The notes under the pieces are model-generated. The model saw nothing but the letters and a program-made list of their open reading frames with translations, was not told the DNA's origin and ran no database searches. From positions 1 through 37,919 of the forward strand of contig NZ_QLME01000029.1 of assembly GCF_003259895.1 (NCBI RefSeq): a stretch of 37,919 bases of DNA, written 5' to 3'. Shown here piece by piece: positions 34,721 to 37,919 of this stretch. This DNA comes from Halanaerobium saccharolyticum. GTDB lineage: Bacteria; Bacillota; Halanaerobiia; Halanaerobiales; Halanaerobiaceae. The stretch's first letter is position 1; the number at the start of each line of letters is the position of its first letter. The position numbers were made by a program, and so were the translations under genes.

Positions 34721-34798
34721 AACTACCACTGTAAATAATTCAGAATAGCTTATTTTAATATAAGCTCTGTGTTATTAATCAGATGGTAGTTTTTTTAT
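34721..34798 (+). terminator. Leader terminator/attenuator upstream of the binding-protein gene
   Basis: AACTACCA (34721) pairs with TGGTAGTT (34784-34791), enclosing an inner AGCTTAT/ATAAGCT hairpin, and a run of T follows. It stands in the transcribed leader about 135 bases before the start codon. A full terminator here would block the operon unless bypassed. The stretch after it (34799-34931) has a GGGAGGTGAT site at 34806 with no proper gene behind it and nothing else I recognise. Confidence 0.7.
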
Positions 34799-34931
34799 TT
34801 ATAGAGGGAGGTGATAAATAATAAAAGAATGTATTATTAAAGAGTTTAAATTAGGGGTTAAGTTAGATTATTTGCTTTTAGGGATCATAGTTTCAAAAAA
34901 CAATATTGATTAATACAATAGGAGGATACAA

Positions 34932-35939
34932 ATGAGAAAATTATTTTATCTATTCATAGTTCTGATGTTAGTTTTAGGTGTAACAGTTACTGTTTCCGCT
35001 CAAACTGAGGCTGATGAAGAGTATAGAATTTCTGTAGTGCTTAAAGCTACAAATAGTGATTACTGGAAATCTGTACAGGCGGGTGCTGATCAGGCAGCAG
35101 AAGATTTTGGGGTTGAAGTTTCTGTTGTTGGACCAAGTAATGAAACTCAGGTTATGCAGCAGATTAATTTATTAGAAGATCAAATTTCTAGACAGGTTGA
35201 TGGTCTTGTAGTTGCTCCTTTAAGACCTTCAGCAGCTAAGACAGTTTTAGAAAAAGCAATTTCACGTGGAATTCCGGTGGTTACCATAGATACTGATGCT
35301 GAATTTGAGGGCAAAACTTCTTTTGCTGGTACAGGTAATTTCCAGGCTGCTCAACAAGCTGGTAATTATATGGTAGAAAAATTGGATGGTGAAGGAGAAA
35401 TAGCAATAGTTAGGGGTGCGGCTGGAGATTATATTCATGATCAAAGAGTAGAAGGATTTTTAGATGCGATAGGTGATTCTAATATAAATGTTGTATCTAC
35501 TCAGCCTGCTGATAGCCAAAGAGGTGAAGCTGTTAGTGTAATGCAGAATATTTTACAGACCTACCCAAATATTGATGGTGTTTATGGTACAAATGATGAG
35601 ATGGCTTTAGGAGCTTTCAGAGCACTTAAGAGTACAAATGCTGGTGATAATGTTACAGTTATTGGTTTTGATGGTTCACCTGATGCAATTAAATCAATTA
35701 GAAACGGCGAATTAACTGCTACAGTACAGCAGGACTCTTATAATATTGGTTATACTGGTGTAGAATTGATGGTTAAAACTTTAAATGGTGAGGAAGTTGA
35801 AAAAACTGTTCCAGTACCAACCAATATAATTGATAAGGATAATGTAGATGAATCCATTAGAGATTTAAGAAAGGCATTTAGTAGAGATCGCCTTGAAAAT
35901 ATCTTTGGTGAAGATTTAATTGAAGAACTCTTGGATTAA
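34932..35939 (+). CDS. Ribose/simple-sugar ABC binding protein (RbsB-like)
   Basis: 335 residues with a signal peptide (about 1-24, ending VSAQ) and no lipobox. It belongs to the periplasmic-binding family 4: ISVVLKATNSDYWKSVQAGA, QISRQVDGLVVAPLRPSA, GIPVVTIDTDAEFEGKTSFA and GVYGTNDEMALGAFRALKS. VIGFDGSPDAIKSIRNGELT and ATVQQDSYNIGYTGVELM complete it. The ligand is a pentose or hexose such as ribose; the exact sugar cannot be read. It is the first structural gene behind a long regulated leader. The tail after about residue 310 (DLRKAFSRDRLENIFGEDL) is longer than in E. coli RbsB. Ribosome binding site ATAGGAGGA. Confidence 0.92.
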   Translation: MRKLFYLFIVLMLVLGVTVTVSAQTEADEEYRISVVLKATNSDYWKSVQAGADQAAEDFGVEVSVVGPSNETQVMQQINLLEDQISRQVDGLVVAPLRPSAAKTVLEKAISRGIPVVTIDTDAEFEGKTSFAGTGNFQAAQQAGNYMVEKLDGEGEIAIVRGAAGDYIHDQRVEGFLDAIGDSNINVVSTQPADSQRGEAVSVMQNILQTYPNIDGVYGTNDEMALGAFRALKSTNAGDNVTVIGFDGSPDAIKSIRNGELTATVQQDSYNIGYTGVELMVKTLNGEEVEKTVPVPTNIIDKDNVDESIRDLRKAFSRDRLENIFGEDLIEELLD

Positions 35940-35956
35940 TTATTAATTAAATTGTT

Positions 35957-35978
35957 GCGGCCCCTTTTTTGGGGCCGT
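35957..35978 (+). promoter_or_regulatory. GC-rich hairpin between binding-protein and ATPase genes
   Basis: CGGCCCC, six T, GGGGCCG (35958-35977). It is very stable and sits just before the TTAGGAGGAG site of the ATPase gene. It probably protects upstream mRNA and lowers ATPase translation or transcription. Confidence 0.75.
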
Positions 35979-35995
35979 ATTTAGGAGGAGAACTT

Positions 35996-37489
35996 ATGGG
36001 AGAAACTTTTTTAAAAATTGAAAATATCACAAAAACTTTTCCTGGAGTTAAAGCTTTAGATAATGTTGATTTAGAAGTTGAAAAAGGTGAGATTCATGTT
36101 CTCATTGGAGAAAACGGAGCAGGAAAATCAACTTTAATTAAAATTTTAACTGGCTTACATCAGCCGGACAGTGGTAAAATAGTAATTGAAGGAAATGAAA
36201 TTAAGGAAAATAATTTAAGAACAGCACTGGATAATGGAATTATACCAATATATCAGGAATTAAATTTAATCCAACAATTAGATGTAACTGAAAATATTTT
36301 TATGGGACGAGAAATTAAAAGAAATGAAAAGTTTGGAATCATAGATCGTAAATTTATGGAAAAAAGAACCCAGGAAATTTTAGATAGATTAAATCAAAAT
36401 ATAAGTCCTACTGCTAAAATTCAAGATTTAGGTGTAGGGAAACAACAGATGGTTGAGATTGCAAAAGCACTTTCTGTAGATGTAAATTTATTAATTTTGG
36501 ATGAGCCAACATCTTCTCTGGGGGAAGATGAGGTAAATGAACTCTTTAAAACAATGGAGAAACTAAAAGAACAGGGTGTGACAATGATTTTCATTTCCCA
36601 TAAATTAAGTGAAGCCAAAAGAATTGGGGATAGGATTACTATTTTAAGGGATGGACAGCATGTGTCTACAAATAATATAGAAGATGTTTCAGAGGAAGAT
36701 ATAGTAAGAGATATGGTTGGACGAGATATTGATGAGCAGTTTCCCAAAATACAGATAGATAGAGGAGAAGAAATTTTAAGAGTTGAGAATCTAAAACGTG
36801 ACGATACTGTTAATGATATTTCTTTTTCTGCTTATAGAGGCGAAGTATTGGGAATTGCGGGACTGGTTGGAGCTGGTAGAACAGAATTGGTGAGGACTGT
36901 CATTGGAGCAGATAAAAAAGATAGTGGGAATATTTATATTAATGGTCGTAAAGTTGAGATTAATCATCCTAAAGATGCCTTAAAAGAAGGTATGGTATTA
37001 TTAACAGAAGATAGAAAAACGCAGGGATTATTTTTAGATCAGACTGTTAAATTTAATATTGTTTCATCTAATTTAAATAAGTATAAAAAAAATATTTTAT
37101 TGGATTTGAAGCATCAGGCCCAGGATAGTGAAAAATATGTAAACAATTTAAAGATAAAAACTCCAGGTATTTATACGAAAGCAAAACAATTAAGCGGAGG
37201 AAACCAACAGAAAGTTGTAATTGGAAAATGGCTAAATACTAATGCTGAAATATTTATATTTGATGAACCAACAAGGGGAATTGATGTTGGTGCCAAAGTA
37301 GAAATTTATAATATTATCAACGAACTTATTGGCCAGGGTAAGTCAGTAATTATGGTATCATCAGAGTTGCCAGAAATTTTAGGAGTTAGTGATAGAATTT
37401 TAGTAGTTAGTGAAGGAAAGCTAACTGCTGAACTTAATGCAAAAGATGCTACTCAAGAAAAAATTATGAGTGCAGCAACCGTAAGTTAA
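35996..37489 (+). CDS. Ribose/simple-sugar ABC transporter double ATPase (RbsA-like)
   Basis: 497 residues from ATG 35996, with TAGGAGGAG upstream; the in-frame TTG at 35969 lies inside the hairpin. There are two ABC domains in tandem. Domain 1 has Walker A GENGAGKST, signature-like LGVGKQQMVEIAKAL, Walker B LLILDEPTSSL and FISHKL. Domain 2 has the usual degenerate Walker A GLVGAGRTEL, signature LSGGNQQKVVIGKWL and IFDEPTRGIDVGAK, ending in SSELPEILGVSDRILVV. This is the RbsA/XylG/MglA pattern of CUT2 transporters. It needs a membrane permease, whose gene seems broken downstream. Confidence 0.95.
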   Translation: MGETFLKIENITKTFPGVKALDNVDLEVEKGEIHVLIGENGAGKSTLIKILTGLHQPDSGKIVIEGNEIKENNLRTALDNGIIPIYQELNLIQQLDVTENIFMGREIKRNEKFGIIDRKFMEKRTQEILDRLNQNISPTAKIQDLGVGKQQMVEIAKALSVDVNLLILDEPTSSLGEDEVNELFKTMEKLKEQGVTMIFISHKLSEAKRIGDRITILRDGQHVSTNNIEDVSEEDIVRDMVGRDIDEQFPKIQIDRGEEILRVENLKRDDTVNDISFSAYRGEVLGIAGLVGAGRTELVRTVIGADKKDSGNIYINGRKVEINHPKDALKEGMVLLTEDRKTQGLFLDQTVKFNIVSSNLNKYKKNILLDLKHQAQDSEKYVNNLKIKTPGIYTKAKQLSGGNQQKVVIGKWLNTNAEIFIFDEPTRGIDVGAKVEIYNIINELIGQGKSVIMVSSELPEILGVSDRILVVSEGKLTAELNAKDATQEKIMSAATVS

Positions 37490-37514
37490 TAATTTTAAGG
37501 GGGAAAATTATCAA

Positions 37515-37547
37515 ATGGAGAGAACAAATAATGATTTTGTTAAATAA
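37515..37547 (+). pseudogene. First codons of an interrupted permease gene (RbsC-like position)
   Basis: AAGGGGGA at 37497 is followed by ATG 37515 and ten codons, MERTNNDFVK, then TAA. This is exactly where a CUT2 permease gene should start, 25 bases after the ATPase stop, but no hydrophobic protein follows. An IS transposase end lies 170 bases on. I infer that an insertion cut the gene here. Ten codons are too few to prove permease identity. Confidence 0.5.
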
Positions 37548-37568
37548 GCGAATTTCATAATACGCTTA
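37545..37568. repeat. Small inverted repeat at the probable IS junction
   Basis: TAAGCG (37545-37550) and CGCTTA (37563-37568) flank 12 bases. It could be the IS end region or a weak terminator. The stretch 37569-37719 between it and the transposase stop is AT-rich and holds no other gene; it probably is the 3' non-coding end of the IS. Confidence 0.4.
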
Positions 37569-37719
37569 ATTTAGTTTAATTCAAAAAAATATTATCTACG
37601 AATCATAAAAATAAGCCTTTTAACTTGAAATTGTAGATTTTAATGATTTACCATAGATTTACTGCTAAATTTAGACGCACTTAGTTTGGGTATCTTAAAA
37701 TCATGTTTTAAAAAGATAT

Positions 37720-37919
37720 TTAAGCAGCTAAAACCTGATTTTGGAGTTTGATTTTCTCGGCTGCAATTCTTGCAGCTATCAAACTGATAGAACTTAATAG
37801 CAGATGAGTTTTAACTTTTTTAGCTCCCATTACAGTTAAGTTTTCTAAATTTAAATGCTCTTTTAGTCTGGAAAAAGTTCTTTCAACACTGGTTCTTTTG
37901 TTGTAGATCTTTCTCCAGG
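37720..37919 (-). mobile_element. IS4-type DDE transposase, C-terminal end (partial, runs off the window)
   Basis: The minus strand encodes 65 residues beginning WRKIYNKRTSVERTFSRLKE and ending QVLAA before a stop at 37720-37722. The Y-(2)-R-(3)-E-(6)-K spacing in YNKRTSVERTFSRLK is the YREK motif of IS4-superfamily transposases. E is the last catalytic acidic residue of the DDE triad. The segment after it is VMGAKKVKTHLLLSSISLIA. The N-terminal part, the other two acidic residues and the far inverted repeat lie beyond the window. The element faces the truncated permease gene tail-first. Confidence 0.88.

Noticed and set aside
1-37919. CRISPR arrays, tRNA or rRNA genes, riboswitches
   Set aside because: No regularly spaced direct repeats, tRNA cloverleaf or rRNA-like GC-rich stretch was noticed, and no leader matched a riboswitch class I could recognise by eye.

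Overview
The window looks like about 38 kb of chromosome from a low-GC, AT-rich anaerobic Firmicute. A fermentative halophile of the Halanaerobiales type is my best inference. The reasons are the strong AGGAGG-type ribosome binding sites, the YesM/YesN regulators, an H-NOX chemoreceptor of the obligate-anaerobe type, and a NirJ1/NirJ2 heme branch. No rRNA, tRNA, CRISPR array or prophage was recognised.

Layout. (1) 1-11942 is a carbohydrate locus: a truncated LacI-type regulator, a YesM-type histidine kinase, a YesN-type AraC response regulator with an in-frame TGA near its end, a three-gene sugar ABC transporter without its ATPase, a DUF2264 protein, a GH2 enzyme with beta-glucuronidase hallmarks, and a Gfo/Idh/MocA oxidoreductase. 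Together they suggest import and breakdown of glucuronic-acid-containing oligosaccharides. (2) 11957-16150 holds a small membrane protein and a cellobiose phosphorylase on the minus strand, and a divergent aldose epimerase. (3) 16160-20166 is a siroheme-dependent (alternative) heme cluster: NirJ1/AhbC, NirJ2/AhbD, an unrecognised His-rich protein, and the two Lrp-like siroheme decarboxylase subunits AhbA and AhbB. (4) 20224-27539 is a mixed plus-strand stretch: a small membrane protein that seems to start at ATT, a secreted 5'-nucleotidase, a Cache-HAMP-GGDEF-EAL protein with a degenerate GGDEF domain, an ElaA-type acetyltransferase, an inositol-monophosphatase-like enzyme, a fumarylacetoacetase-family hydrolase and a membrane-anchored PH/GRAM-like protein. 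(5) 27649-29463 (minus) is a chemoreceptor with an N-terminal H-NOX heme domain that keeps every residue of the O2-binding pocket. (6) 29629-33366 is a phnD-phnC-phnE-phnE transporter behind a four-repeat Pho-box-like array, with related GGTACC palindromes on both sides of phnD. (7) 33630-34208 is a methyltransferase. (8) 34232-37919 is a ribose-type ABC locus with two consensus sigma-A promoters, three AAACGTTT operators, a leader terminator, rbsB-like and rbsA-like genes, and then only ten codons of a likely permease gene before a minus-strand IS transposase end.

How it fits together. The heme cluster supplies a plausible route to the heme needed by the H-NOX chemoreceptor 7.5 kb away, so this anaerobe may make heme mainly for gas sensing. 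The phn operon appears tied to phosphate starvation. Several regulators or transport genes look damaged (LacI fragment, YesN nonsense codon, permease interrupted by an IS), which suggests ongoing decay or strain-level switching of sugar uptake. Everything here comes from reading the sequence; no database or structure search was run.
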